Assembly: GCA_963763885.1 (NCBI GenBank)
Contig: CAVXQD010000007.1
Coordinates: 868,001 to 932,000, forward strand
Origin: JANNBN01 sp963763885
Lineage (GTDB): Bacteria > Actinomycetota > Acidimicrobiia > Acidimicrobiales > JANYDT01
Direction of reading: 5' to 3'
DNA length: 64,000 nucleotides
Under the pieces are notes generated by a model. It ran no database searches. It was not told the origin of the DNA and saw only the letters and a list, made by a program, of their open reading frames with translations. Each line of letters starts with the position of its first letter. Position 1 is the stretch's first letter. Shown here one piece after another: positions 16,829 through 25,408 of this stretch. Position numbers and translations under genes: made by a program.

Positions 16829-18115
16829 CTAGTGGTCTTCGATGACCCTCAGCGTGCTGACGATTCGACGCACTGTCTTCAGGCGGCGCAACTCGGAGAG
16901 ACAGCGCTTCATGTCGGACTCGTTGGTTTCGTGCGTAATGAATATGATGCGGGCGTTGCCACCCAAGCCGGCCTGTTCCATGGACTCGATGGACACCCCA
17001 TGGCGGGCGAACACGGTGGCCACAGCAGCAAGCACGCCGGCCTGATCGGAAACCTCGATGTTCAGATAGAACGCCGACTCAAGCGCACTGTCTGGCAACT
17101 TGCGGAACTTCGCAAGGTGACCAATGGAAGCGTGCGTTCCCTTGGTCAAGTTCACCGACGCATCGATGAGATCGCCCAACACTGCACTACCGGTTGGCCC
17201 GCCGCCTGCACCTCGCCCGTAGAACATGACACGGCCCACGTCTTCGCCCTCGACGAACACGGCGTTGAATGCGTGACGGACCGATGCCAACGGGTGGGTC
17301 AGCGGAATCATCGCCGGATACACGCGCACCGTGAGCCGTCCGCCTTCGTCTTCAGCGACCGCCAACAACTTGATGACGTGATGGAGTTCGGCGGCAAACA
17401 CAACGTCTGCGGTGGTGATGCCGTCGATGCCTTCTCGTTGCACGTCTTTCGCCGTGATGTTCTGGCCAAACGCGATGGAGGCCAAGATGGCTGCCTTGCT
17501 CGCCGCGTCGTGGCCGCCTACGTCTGCGGTGGGGTCCGCTTCGGCGTAACCCATCTGCTGTGCCTCGGCCAATGCAGATTGGTAGTCCTGGCCCTGCTCG
17601 GCCATCTTGGTGAGGATGTAGTTGGTGGTGCCGTTGACGATGCCCAACACCCGCTTGATGTTCTCGCCGATGAGACTTTCACGCAGCGGCCGGATGATGG
17701 GGATGCCTCCGCCAACGGCTGCCTCGAAGAGCAAGTCCACGCCAGCTTTGTCGGCCGCAGCAAACAGCTCTGCACCGTGCGCAGCGATGAGTTCTTTGTT
17801 GCCCGTGATGACCGGCTTGCCATTGCGCAGTGCCGTGAGCACCAGTTCGCGCGCAGGTTCCGTTCCACCCATCAACTCAACAACCACGTCGACGTCGGGC
17901 GCGGTGACCACCACATGCGGGTCATCGGTTGCGCGGCGTCGATCGAGGCCAGGACGCTTGCGGCTGAGGTCCCGGACCGCAACACGGGTAATGCGCAACG
18001 AGATACCAGTCCGTTCAGCAATGGCTTCGGATCGAACCGTGATCTGCCCGGCAAGGGCAGACCCGACATTCCCGAATCCCAACAACCCCACCCGAATTTC
18101 TCGTACATCGCTCAC
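16829..18115 (-). CDS. hom: Homoserine dehydrogenase
   Basis: Reduces aspartate semialdehyde to homoserine, the branch to threonine and methionine. From GTG 18115 it is 428 residues: Rossmann motif GLLGFGNVGSAL (about 10-21), catalytic core with NGTTNYILTKM, and a C-terminal ACT domain (SDQAGVLAAVATVFARHGVS) for threonine feedback control. A longer frame reaching 18373 exists, but the extra codons run through a palindromic repeat and lack family similarity, so I reject them. It belongs with lysA/argS upstream and thrC/rho downstream in the ancestral order. Confidence 0.96.
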   Translation of the reverse strand: MSDVREIRVGLLGFGNVGSALAGQITVRSEAIAERTGISLRITRVAVRDLSRKRPGLDRRRATDDPHVVVTAPDVDVVVELMGGTEPARELVLTALRNGKPVITGNKELIAAHGAELFAAADKAGVDLLFEAAVGGGIPIIRPLRESLIGENIKRVLGIVNGTTNYILTKMAEQGQDYQSALAEAQQMGYAEADPTADVGGHDAASKAAILASIAFGQNITAKDVQREGIDGITTADVVFAAELHHVIKLLAVAEDEGGRLTVRVYPAMIPLTHPLASVRHAFNAVFVEGEDVGRVMFYGRGAGGGPTGSAVLGDLIDASVNLTKGTHASIGHLAKFRKLPDSALESAFYLNIEVSDQAGVLAAVATVFARHGVSIESMEQAGLGGNARIIFITHETNESDMKRCLSELRRLKTVRRIVSTLRVIEDH

Positions 18116-18164
18116 GGCGCAACAGGTTAAAGGAGCAATGGCCGAAGGTTTGCCGTATTCAGTC

Positions 18165-18263
18165 GACTTCGCGTCCTGTGCGTGCCTTCGCGTCCCCGCA
18201 GGGACGTCACTGGGGGGACGCGAAGGCACGTGGGGGACGAAGGCACGTGGGGGACGCGAAGTC
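18165..18263. repeat. Nested double palindrome, family 1, copy A
   Basis: Outer arms GACTTCGCGTCC (18165-18176) and GGACGCGAAGTC (18252-18263); inner arms GTGCCTTCGCGTCCCC (18182-18197) and GGGGACGCGAAGGCAC (18214-18229); loop GCAGGGACGTCACTGG. A partial duplicate of the right inner arm sits between inner and outer right arms. Located in the hom upstream gap. Related to copies at 28818 and 52000. Confidence 0.9.
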
Positions 18264-18390
18264 CGCAAACGAAAGTCCGCTAGCTCCACGACCAAAGTCC
18301 GCAACCGACTTCCCAACCCTGGCGGGACCCTGAGCATTTTGGGCAGATCCCCCGATGGCAGCGGGATCGACAAGTGGGTAAGTTCACCTC

Positions 18391-19122
18391 ATGGAGATCA
18401 CGACACGTCATACCCCCTCGTTCGGAGTCGCACGTCTGGCACTAGGACCAAGCGAAACAGTGCGCGTAGAGGCTGGCGCCATGATGGCCATGTCTGCTGG
18501 CGTGGTTCTTGAGGCCAAGGCCGAGGGCGGCCTGATGAAGTCGTTGAAGCGAGCCGCGCTGGGTGGCGAGTCGTTTTTTGTGACGACCTACATCGCACCG
18601 CAGCAAGGTGGATTCGTCGACGTGGCACCGCGCTTGCCGGGCGATCTCACCTCGTTCAACTGCGATGCCAACACGTCGTGGGTCATTCAGAAAGGTTCGT
18701 GGATGGCTTCCGAAAGCGGAGTCACCACCGATGCAAAGTGGGGAGGCTTCCAGAACATGTTCGGCAGCGAGGGTGGTTTCGTCATCCGAGCCGCGGGCCA
18801 AGGAAAGATCGTCATCGGCTGCTACGGAGCGCTGGAGGCGTGGGACCTTGCCCCCAACGAAGTGCTCACCGTCGACACCGGCCACATGGTTGCCTACCAA
18901 GACACCGTGCGCATGCAGTTGCGCAAGGCCGCTGGTGGCCTGGCCAACACGTTTAAGAGCGGCGAGGGCCTTGTGTTCGATTTCGCCGGCCCAGGTCGGG
19001 TCTACACACAGACCCGCAACCCCAACGAGCTCATCTCGTGGCTCACGTCTGTGCTGCCCACCTCGGGCGGCAGCAACACCGCTGCGGGCAGCCTGATGGG
19101 TGGCCTCCTCAGCCGCGACTAG
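18391..19122 (+). CDS. AIM24/TIGR00266 family protein
   Basis: 243 residues of the TIGR00266 (AIM24-like) beta-sandwich family: SETVRVEAGAMMAMSAGV, GGESFFVTTYIA, TGHMVAYQD and a Gly-rich C-terminal tail (TAAGSLMGGLL) are characteristic. Bacterial members are uncharacterised; the yeast relative is mitochondrial. Probably cytoplasmic or membrane-surface associated. Inserted, with the MFS gene, between lysA and hom and on the opposite strand. Confidence 0.9.
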   Translation: MEITTRHTPSFGVARLALGPSETVRVEAGAMMAMSAGVVLEAKAEGGLMKSLKRAALGGESFFVTTYIAPQQGGFVDVAPRLPGDLTSFNCDANTSWVIQKGSWMASESGVTTDAKWGGFQNMFGSEGGFVIRAAGQGKIVIGCYGALEAWDLAPNEVLTVDTGHMVAYQDTVRMQLRKAAGGLANTFKSGEGLVFDFAGPGRVYTQTRNPNELISWLTSVLPTSGGSNTAAGSLMGGLLSRD

Positions 19123-19170
19123 CTGATTCGTCCGCACCTAGCCGATTCCTCGGAGCACAAGGCCTTCTCG

Positions 19171-19285
19171 AACCAACGTTGGGCCGCCAGCATCCAACGT
19201 TCGCTGTGTAGCAACCAACGTGCCGAATCCTGGCCTGTCTGAGCCGTCGGAACCCAACGTTGGTTGCTGCACGCTCAACGTTGGA
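19171..19285. repeat. CCAACGTTGG-based inverted repeat cluster, family 2, copy 1
   Basis: Five occurrences of a CCAACGTTGG-like core within about 115 bp, including the arms GCAACCAACGT and ACGTTGGTTGC. It lies in the gap between the AIM24 and MFS genes. A second cluster with the same core and the GCAACCAAC/GTTGGTTGC pairing is at 52177-52296. Confidence 0.75.
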
Positions 19286-19351
19286 GAACGGGCACAGGCA
19301 GCAATGGGGTATTCGTGGGTTCGGACGGCGAGAGGTTCGTAAGGTGTTCAG

Positions 19352-20635
19352 ATGACCGACGTCGCCGAACAGCATGCAGCACTCCCGGAATCGGAACGTG
19401 CTGCCATCCAACGACGAGTGCTGCGGGTGCTCTTTCTCAGCCAGATTTTCGGGTCAGCCGGAGTCAGCGTGGCGGTCAGCGTCGGCGGCCGGTTCGTCAG
19501 CGACATCACCAACGGCAGCACCTGGGGCGGCACCTCGTCAGCAGCAGTTACGTTCGGCGGTGCTATAGCTGGCCTGATGCTCAGCGGGTTGATGCGACAA
19601 CGCGGACGTCGCCCGGGACTGTCGGCCGGATACGTGCTCAGCATCCTTGGTGGCCTCACCGTGGTGGCAGGAATCGAACGCTCCTCGCTTGCCGTGTTCC
19701 TCTTCGGCTCGTTGTTCTTCGGTGTGGGACAGGGCACAAACCTGCTTGCCAGATACGCTGCCGCAGACCTCGCAATTCCGCTGGAACGCGCACAGGCAAT
19801 GAGCTTGTTGATGTTCGGCTCGACGTTCGGTGCAGTGCTCTCACTGGTGCTGGTTGAGCCGCTGCGAGACCTCGGCGAACGTGCTGGGTTCGTGGACTAC
19901 AGCGGCCCGTATCTGTTTGCGATTGCGCTGCTCGTCCTGGCCTTCGTCAACACCACGCTGCGCCTCAAGCCCGATCCGTTGCGGTTGGCCGGTGGCGTTT
20001 CCCCAACGGCGAAACGGTTCCAGGTACCCAACATCGCGCAGGCTGTTTCTGTCATCCGCGAGAGCAGGTTGGCGACGCTTGGCCTCACCTCGATGATCGT
20101 TGCGCAGACCGCAATGGTGGCCATCATGACGATGACCCCGGTTCATATGAAGGAACACGGTCACGACGGCACATCGTCGTATGTGATCGCTCTGCACGTG
20201 GTGGGCATGTACGGGCTGGCACCGTTGGTGGGCCGGCTGAGCGATCGACGCGGTCGGCTCAACGTCATCGTGCTCGGCGCAGCGGTGATGGTTGCTTCCA
20301 CGGTGGTATCGGCAGCGGCGGGTGCTCGACCATCAATGCTGTTCGTTGGCCTCTTCTTGTTAGGCCTCGGGTGGAGCGGGGCCATGATCTCTGGCACGGC
20401 ACTCCTCACCGAGAACGTCCCAGCGTCAGAGAAGGTTGCCGTGCAGGGCTCCGCCGACCTGCTGATGAGCCTCAGCGGAGGCACCGCAGCGTTCGCATCG
20501 GGCTTCATCAAGCAAGCGTTGGAGTACCACTACCTGTCGATGATTGGCACCGTCGCAACGTTTGCGTTGCTTGTCTACGCACTGCGAACGATGCGGTCCT
20601 CGACGACGAGTTCACCAATCGCAACCACCGCGTAA
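19352..20635 (+). CDS. Major facilitator superfamily transporter
   Basis: 427 residues, 12 predicted membrane helices, with the loop motif LSDRRGRLN between helices 8 and 9 and RQRGRRPGLSAGY between 2 and 3 as MFS signatures. Substrate unknown; overall it resembles drug/small-molecule exporters. Alone on the plus strand, convergent with lysA, with a 32-base gap. Confidence 0.9.
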   Translation: MTDVAEQHAALPESERAAIQRRVLRVLFLSQIFGSAGVSVAVSVGGRFVSDITNGSTWGGTSSAAVTFGGAIAGLMLSGLMRQRGRRPGLSAGYVLSILGGLTVVAGIERSSLAVFLFGSLFFGVGQGTNLLARYAAADLAIPLERAQAMSLLMFGSTFGAVLSLVLVEPLRDLGERAGFVDYSGPYLFAIALLVLAFVNTTLRLKPDPLRLAGGVSPTAKRFQVPNIAQAVSVIRESRLATLGLTSMIVAQTAMVAIMTMTPVHMKEHGHDGTSSYVIALHVVGMYGLAPLVGRLSDRRGRLNVIVLGAAVMVASTVVSAAAGARPSMLFVGLFLLGLGWSGAMISGTALLTENVPASEKVAVQGSADLLMSLSGGTAAFASGFIKQALEYHYLSMIGTVATFALLVYALRTMRSSTTSSPIATTA

Positions 20636-20667
20636 GACGATGCGACAGCAGCAGACGCGTCGACCGG

Positions 20668-21951
20668 TTAGAAGACGTCGAGGCGGATGAGGTCTTCGTA
20701 GGTTTCGCGGCGCACCACAACGCGGCTCTTGCCGTCGGCGACAAACACCACCGCTGGCTTAGGAATGCGGTTGTAGTTGTTGGACATCGCGTGCCCGTAT
20801 GCACCGGTCATCGGCATCGCCAACACGTCGCCGACTTTCAGATCGTCGGGGACCCATGCCTCGTCGATGAGGACGTCGCCGGACTCGCAGTGTTTACCAA
20901 CCAGGCGAATGGGCTTCGGACGTTCAGCACCAACGGTGCGCGGCAGGAAGGCCTCGTACTTGGCGCCGTAAAGCATGGGGCGCAAGTTGTCACTCATGCC
21001 ACCGTCGACCGCAACGTAGGTGCGGATGTCTGGCAGGTCTTTGATGGTGCCGACGCGATACAGCGTCATACCGGCCTGCGCAACAATGGCCCGACCGGGT
21101 TCCACTCCTACGTGCACAGATGAACTGATACCAGCTTCGTCCTTTGCCCGACGCACCACATCGCCCCACTCGTTCATGGTTGGAGCCATGTCACCGTTGA
21201 GGTACGGCACGCCGAGACCACCGCCGATGACCAATTCCGCCAGCCCAAGCGGCAGGAAGAACTTGGCCATGACATCAACCAACTTGGCATACGACGAAGC
21301 CTCGGTGACCTGGCTGCCGATGTGCGCGTGGATACCGACCAACTCCACACCGCTGTCGTCACGGCGAGCACGGATAACCGCGTCGGTAGCTGCGCCGCTG
21401 GCAATGGACAGGCCGAACTTGACGTCTTCGTGACCCGTTGCGATGAACTCGTGGGTGTGCGCATCGACACCCGGGGTGACGCGGATCAGCACCTTTGGCT
21501 TGCCGTATCCGAACCCGGCGAGACGCTTCAGCCGTTCCAGTTCCTGCAGCGAGTCGACCACAATCCGGCCGACTTTTTGCTGTAGCGCGTACGTCAGTTC
21601 TTGGGTGGACTTGTTGTTGCCGTGGAACACAATCCGGTCGGCAGGGACACCGGCACGCAAGGTGAGGAACAGCTCGCCAGCAGAGGCCACATCGATGGCC
21701 AACCCCTCTTCATGCGCAAGCTTTGCCATGGCACCGCAAAGGAACGCCTTGCTGGCATATGCAACAGAGTCACCAAAGGCGTACACAGCTTGCTGGCAGC
21801 GCTGGCGAAGCGTCCACTCGTCGAACACATACAGCGGGGTGCCGTACTGCTCGGCCAGGTCCACAACATCGCAGCCACCCACCATGAGACGGCCTTGTTC
21901 GGACGCGGTCCAGGTAAGGGGCAGCAGACGGGAAGAAACTTGCAATGCCAT
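20668..21951 (-). CDS. lysA: Diaminopimelate decarboxylase
   Basis: PLP-dependent last step of lysine synthesis. 427 residues; PLP lysine K68 in AYASKAF, GGGLGVPY, EPGRAIVAQAG and CESGDVL (active-site Cys-Glu pair at the dimer interface) all present. Starts at ATG 21951, 38 bases after argS on the same strand, so argS-lysA is probably one transcript. Confidence 0.97.
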   Translation of the reverse strand: MALQVSSRLLPLTWTASEQGRLMVGGCDVVDLAEQYGTPLYVFDEWTLRQRCQQAVYAFGDSVAYASKAFLCGAMAKLAHEEGLAIDVASAGELFLTLRAGVPADRIVFHGNNKSTQELTYALQQKVGRIVVDSLQELERLKRLAGFGYGKPKVLIRVTPGVDAHTHEFIATGHEDVKFGLSIASGAATDAVIRARRDDSGVELVGIHAHIGSQVTEASSYAKLVDVMAKFFLPLGLAELVIGGGLGVPYLNGDMAPTMNEWGDVVRRAKDEAGISSSVHVGVEPGRAIVAQAGMTLYRVGTIKDLPDIRTYVAVDGGMSDNLRPMLYGAKYEAFLPRTVGAERPKPIRLVGKHCESGDVLIDEAWVPDDLKVGDVLAMPMTGAYGHAMSNNYNRIPKPAVVFVADGKSRVVVRRETYEDLIRLDVF

Positions 21952-21989
21952 GCGCGCGTACCTTTGGTTTAGTTCCGTTGTCGGGTTTC

Positions 21990-23729
21990 TCAGCTGGGCG
22001 AGTCTGCGGCGACGGGTTCGTCGGACAGATCGTCCATCCGCTCCGGCGCGCTGACCCCAAGCAGGTCAAGCCCGATGGACAGACCAATGCGGGCCGCTTC
22101 GATGAGCCACAACCGGGCCTGCTGCAAGTCTGCTGGGACAGACGCAGCAAGCACTGGACAGTGCGCATAGAAGCTCTGGAAGGCGCCCGCCAGTTCACGC
22201 AACCACGTGGTGACCTTGTGCGGGGCACGCTCCGCAGCAGCAAGACCCACAACATCGGGCAGAGACGCAAGCGAACGGAGCAGGTCCAGCTCTGGCTCTG
22301 CGGTGAGCAGCGCAAGCGAGGCTGCGTCAAGCGAGCCACGCACAACGCCCTGCTCGGCAGCCTTGCGGCCGATGCCATACACACGAGCGTGCGCGTAATG
22401 GATGTAGTGAACTGGGTTGTCGAGGCGTGAGTCAACCAACAGCGCAAGGTCAACCGTTTGGCGCGTATCAACGGACTGCAGAAGGAACGTGAGCTTGGCA
22501 ACGTCTGGGCCAACCTCGTCGATGATTTCCGCCAGCTCGATGATGTCACCACTGCGCTTGGACATACGGACTTCTTCGCCGTTGCGTACAAGCGCGACGT
22601 TCTGCCCGATGATGATTTCGAGGTCTTCGGCCTTATGGCCAAGACACATGACGGCAGCTTTCATCCGCCCCACGTACCCGTGATGGTCTGGGCCGAGGAT
22701 GTCGATTAGGAGGTCTGCGCGCTCCAACTTGTTGCGGTGATACGCAATGTCTGGCATGAAGTACGTGTACTGACCATCGCCCTTGATGAGCACCCGGTCT
22801 GCGTCGTCGAACGGCTTCTTGTTCCGAGGGTTGATGCACTCCGTTGTGGCCAACCACGTTGCCGGATTGGTGCCATCGGTTGGCATGTCAGCGTCGGAAC
22901 GGTCGTTGGTTGCGCGCGGTAATACGGACACATACGTGTGACCAAGCCGGGTGAGATCTGCCAGGGCTGCTTCGACTTCGCCGCCGTCTGCAATCGCCTG
23001 CTCGGACGACCACGTGTCGAACTCCACATGCATCCGAGCCATGGTGTCTCGTTGGTACTCGTAAGCCTTGTTGAGTGCCCACGCCTTGGCGGCATCGCCC
23101 TGGAGGTCCTTGGGCATCTGGGCAGCCCATTCGATGACGTACTGGCCTTTGTATCCATCGTCCGGAAGCTCGGTGCCGTCCCGGCGAGCCAGCAGCGATG
23201 CGACGTAGTGGTTGATCTGCACGCCACGGTCGTTGACGTAGAACTCTTTGTGGACGGCGTAGTTGCCCTTGGCAAGGATGCGGCTGAGCGCATCGCCGAA
23301 CGCTGCCCACCGTGCGTGGCCAGCATGCAGTGGGCCGGTTGGGTTGGCGCTGACGTACTCGACGATGACGCGCTTTCCGTGGCCCACATCGACCGAGCCA
23401 TATGCGGTGCCCTCCTGCACAACCTGCGACAGCACGTCGTGCAACCAGGAGTCAGCGAGGTGGAAATTGATGAAGCCTGGTCCGGCGATGTCTACCTTGG
23501 TGACATGCGCCGGAGGGTTGGCGCCGAGATGCTCTGCTAACGCCGCTGCCAGCTCACGAGGGTTGCGGCGAGCTGCTTTTGCGGCTGCCAGGGCCGCATT
23601 GGTTGACCAGTCACCGTGCTCACGGCGAGCCGGAACCTCGAGGGTGATCTCGGATGGGGCGGCGATACCAAGGGCGGTGAACGCGGCCGCAACCGAAGCG
23701 CTCAACGAGGCACGTACGGCGACAGACAT
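21990..23729 (-). CDS. argS: Arginyl-tRNA synthetase
   Basis: Class I synthetase, 579 residues. HIGH box HAGH (135-138) after EYVSANPTGPL, KMSKS-type loop VRMSKRSGD, and the C-terminal DALR anticodon-binding domain (HYIHYAHARV). ATG 23729. Heads the argS-lysA unit. A tRNA-Arg gene lies about 130 bases upstream on the other strand. Confidence 0.98.
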   Translation of the reverse strand: MSVAVRASLSASVAAAFTALGIAAPSEITLEVPARREHGDWSTNAALAAAKAARRNPRELAAALAEHLGANPPAHVTKVDIAGPGFINFHLADSWLHDVLSQVVQEGTAYGSVDVGHGKRVIVEYVSANPTGPLHAGHARWAAFGDALSRILAKGNYAVHKEFYVNDRGVQINHYVASLLARRDGTELPDDGYKGQYVIEWAAQMPKDLQGDAAKAWALNKAYEYQRDTMARMHVEFDTWSSEQAIADGGEVEAALADLTRLGHTYVSVLPRATNDRSDADMPTDGTNPATWLATTECINPRNKKPFDDADRVLIKGDGQYTYFMPDIAYHRNKLERADLLIDILGPDHHGYVGRMKAAVMCLGHKAEDLEIIIGQNVALVRNGEEVRMSKRSGDIIELAEIIDEVGPDVAKLTFLLQSVDTRQTVDLALLVDSRLDNPVHYIHYAHARVYGIGRKAAEQGVVRGSLDAASLALLTAEPELDLLRSLASLPDVVGLAAAERAPHKVTTWLRELAGAFQSFYAHCPVLAASVPADLQQARLWLIEAARIGLSIGLDLLGVSAPERMDDLSDEPVAADSPS

Positions 23730-23861
23730 AAGGAGTGATCCTACGGGGTGCCACAGTGCTGCCCATTCCGCTTTTCGTGGTCAGGAATGGCCAAAATGCG
23801 GGATCTGCGCCCAAGCAGGCCGTGGTTGCTCCCAAGCCAGCTAAGGTAAATGGGTCTTCCC

Positions 23862-23933
23862 GCCCTCGTAGCTCAGGGGATAGAGCATCGGCCTCCGGAG
23901 CCGTGTGCGCAGGTTCGATTCCTGCCGAGGGCG
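23862..23933 (+). tRNA. tRNA-Arg (anticodon CCG)
   Basis: Cloverleaf: acceptor GCCCTCG/CGAGGGC, D-arm GCTC/GAGC, anticodon loop CTCCGGA with anticodon CCG at 23895-23897, T-arm GCAGG-TTCGATT-CCTGC, discriminator G. CCA is not encoded. One mismatch at the top of the anticodon stem. Reads CGG codons. Confidence 0.95.
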
Positions 23934-23940
23934 CTTTCAG

Positions 23941-23987
23941 TTTCCCAATCTCAGAGGTTTCCCAAGCTCAGAGTTTCCCAAGCTCAG
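23941..23987 (+). repeat. Triplicate TTTCCCAAGCTCAG downstream of tRNA-Arg
   Basis: Three near-identical 14-mers at 23941, 23958 and 23974 (the first has AATC for AAGC), just after the tRNA. No integrase gene is nearby. Slippage repeat or processing signal; function unknown. Confidence 0.8.
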
Positions 23988-24041
23988 CTTCGGGGCCGAT
24001 CTGGCCGCAGACCCGATGGCGTAGCGTTGGACCTTGTGACA

Positions 24042-25397
24042 ATGCGAGTCCAACGCTGGATCGAAATGGACCCGGCCCAACGGCTATCGCTCACCCAGCG
24101 TGGAACCGACGCCATTTTCGATCCTTCCCTCCGTGCATCCATCGGCCGGATCATCGACGACGTCCGAGACAACGGCGACGAAGCGGTGTGCCGCGCACTG
24201 CACAACTTCGATCGCATCTCACTGACCCCTGATCAGCTTCGGGTCACAGCAGATGAAACCGAACAAGCCATTGCGTCGCTGGACTCCGCACTTGTCGCAG
24301 CGGTTGACGATTCCATCGAACACATTCGCCGGTTCAACCAGCAGGTCCTGGACCGCGTTGGCGGCTCGTGGCGGTATCAGTCAGACCCCGGCCTCTGGGT
24401 GGGCGAGCAGACATCACCCATCGCATCGGCCGCATTGTTCTGCCCAAGCGGCAAGGCCAGCTACCCCAGTGTGGCTGCACAACTGGGCGTGCCGGCAACG
24501 GTGGCCGGCGTTCCCCAACGCGTCGTTATCACTCCCCCAAAGCCTGGCGCAGCCAACGGAGCAGTCGACGCAGCCACGCTGCTGGTTACCAGCCGCCTTG
24601 GCATCACGGACGTGTTCCGTGTCAACGGCCCGGCAGGTGTTGCGGCCGTGGCATTTGGCACCGCAACCATCCCCAAGGTCCGCAAGGTCATTGGCCCCGG
24701 ATCACCGGCAGTCGTATGCGCGCAGATTGAAGTACAACGATACGGATGCGCCACCATGATGTTGTTGGGCCCAACCGAGTCCATGGTCATCGCCGACGCT
24801 TCGGCTGACCCGGTGCTGCTGGCAGCCGACCTTCTCATCGAAGCTGAACACGGCACAGACTCCACCGTGGTCCTGGTGTTGGTGGGCGATTCCACCCTGC
24901 AAGCGGTTCAGTCCGAACTTGCCCGGCAGGTTGCGGTACTGCCCCCGGTGCGCCAGGAAGCAGCACGCGCTGCGCTTGGCGTCAACGGAGGATGCGTTCT
25001 TGTGGATTCGTTGGAGCAGGCTGCGGAAGTGGCAAACGCATTCGGTGCTGAGCACCTCCAAGTGGCCACCGCCGACCCAGCTGCGATGCTGCCGCTCATC
25101 CACAACGCTGCGGAAATTCTGCTGGGTCAACACACCCCGTTCAGCGCCGGCAACTTTGTCCTCGGCCCTCCTGCATCGCTGCCAACCAGCGGGTTCTCCG
25201 CTGTCTCCAGCGGCGTCACGGTTGAGGCGTTCATCAAGCGCACGGCCGTTGCGAAGTGCGACGACGCGGCGCTGCGACGCGTCGCGCCGACCATCACGGC
25301 CCTGGCCGACCACGAAGGTTTCCCGGCCCACGCCAACGCAATCCGCATTCGTTACGGTGGCTGGCCCACCCCCGCCGCCGATCATCAATCGGAATAG
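24042..25397 (+). CDS. hisD: Histidinol dehydrogenase-like protein with altered zinc ligands
   Basis: 451 residues from ATG 24042 (GTG 24036 also possible). The fold-wide HisD pattern is clear: ALFCPSGKASYPS, AGVPQRVVITPP, VIGPGSPAVV, ADLLIEAEHG, AFGAEHLQ. Catalytic Glu-His pair is kept (E337-H338; E326/H327 in E. coli). Of the four E. coli zinc ligands (Q259, H262, D360, H419) the equivalents read E267, H270, N371 and H430, so two are changed, and GPNHVLPT is GPPASLPT. Hence either a divergent true HisD or a paralogue with another alcohol substrate. No other his gene is nearby; the next gene follows within 12 bases. Confidence 0.82.
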   Translation: MRVQRWIEMDPAQRLSLTQRGTDAIFDPSLRASIGRIIDDVRDNGDEAVCRALHNFDRISLTPDQLRVTADETEQAIASLDSALVAAVDDSIEHIRRFNQQVLDRVGGSWRYQSDPGLWVGEQTSPIASAALFCPSGKASYPSVAAQLGVPATVAGVPQRVVITPPKPGAANGAVDAATLLVTSRLGITDVFRVNGPAGVAAVAFGTATIPKVRKVIGPGSPAVVCAQIEVQRYGCATMMLLGPTESMVIADASADPVLLAADLLIEAEHGTDSTVVLVLVGDSTLQAVQSELARQVAVLPPVRQEAARAALGVNGGCVLVDSLEQAAEVANAFGAEHLQVATADPAAMLPLIHNAAEILLGQHTPFSAGNFVLGPPASLPTSGFSAVSSGVTVEAFIKRTAVAKCDDAALRRVAPTITALADHEGFPAHANAIRIRYGGWPTPAADHQSE

Positions 25398-25408
25398 GGT
25401 CAAGAACT

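Noticed and set aside
16787..18130. 447-codon plus-strand frame opposite hom
   Set aside because: Hom is full length with motifs on the other strand; the antisense frame follows from high GC at third positions.
18116..18373. N-terminal extension of homoserine dehydrogenase
   Set aside because: The extra codons cross palindrome A and have no family match; GTG 18115 gives the standard length.
23941..23987. Attachment site of an integrated element
   Set aside because: No integrase and no second copy of the tRNA end was found in the window.
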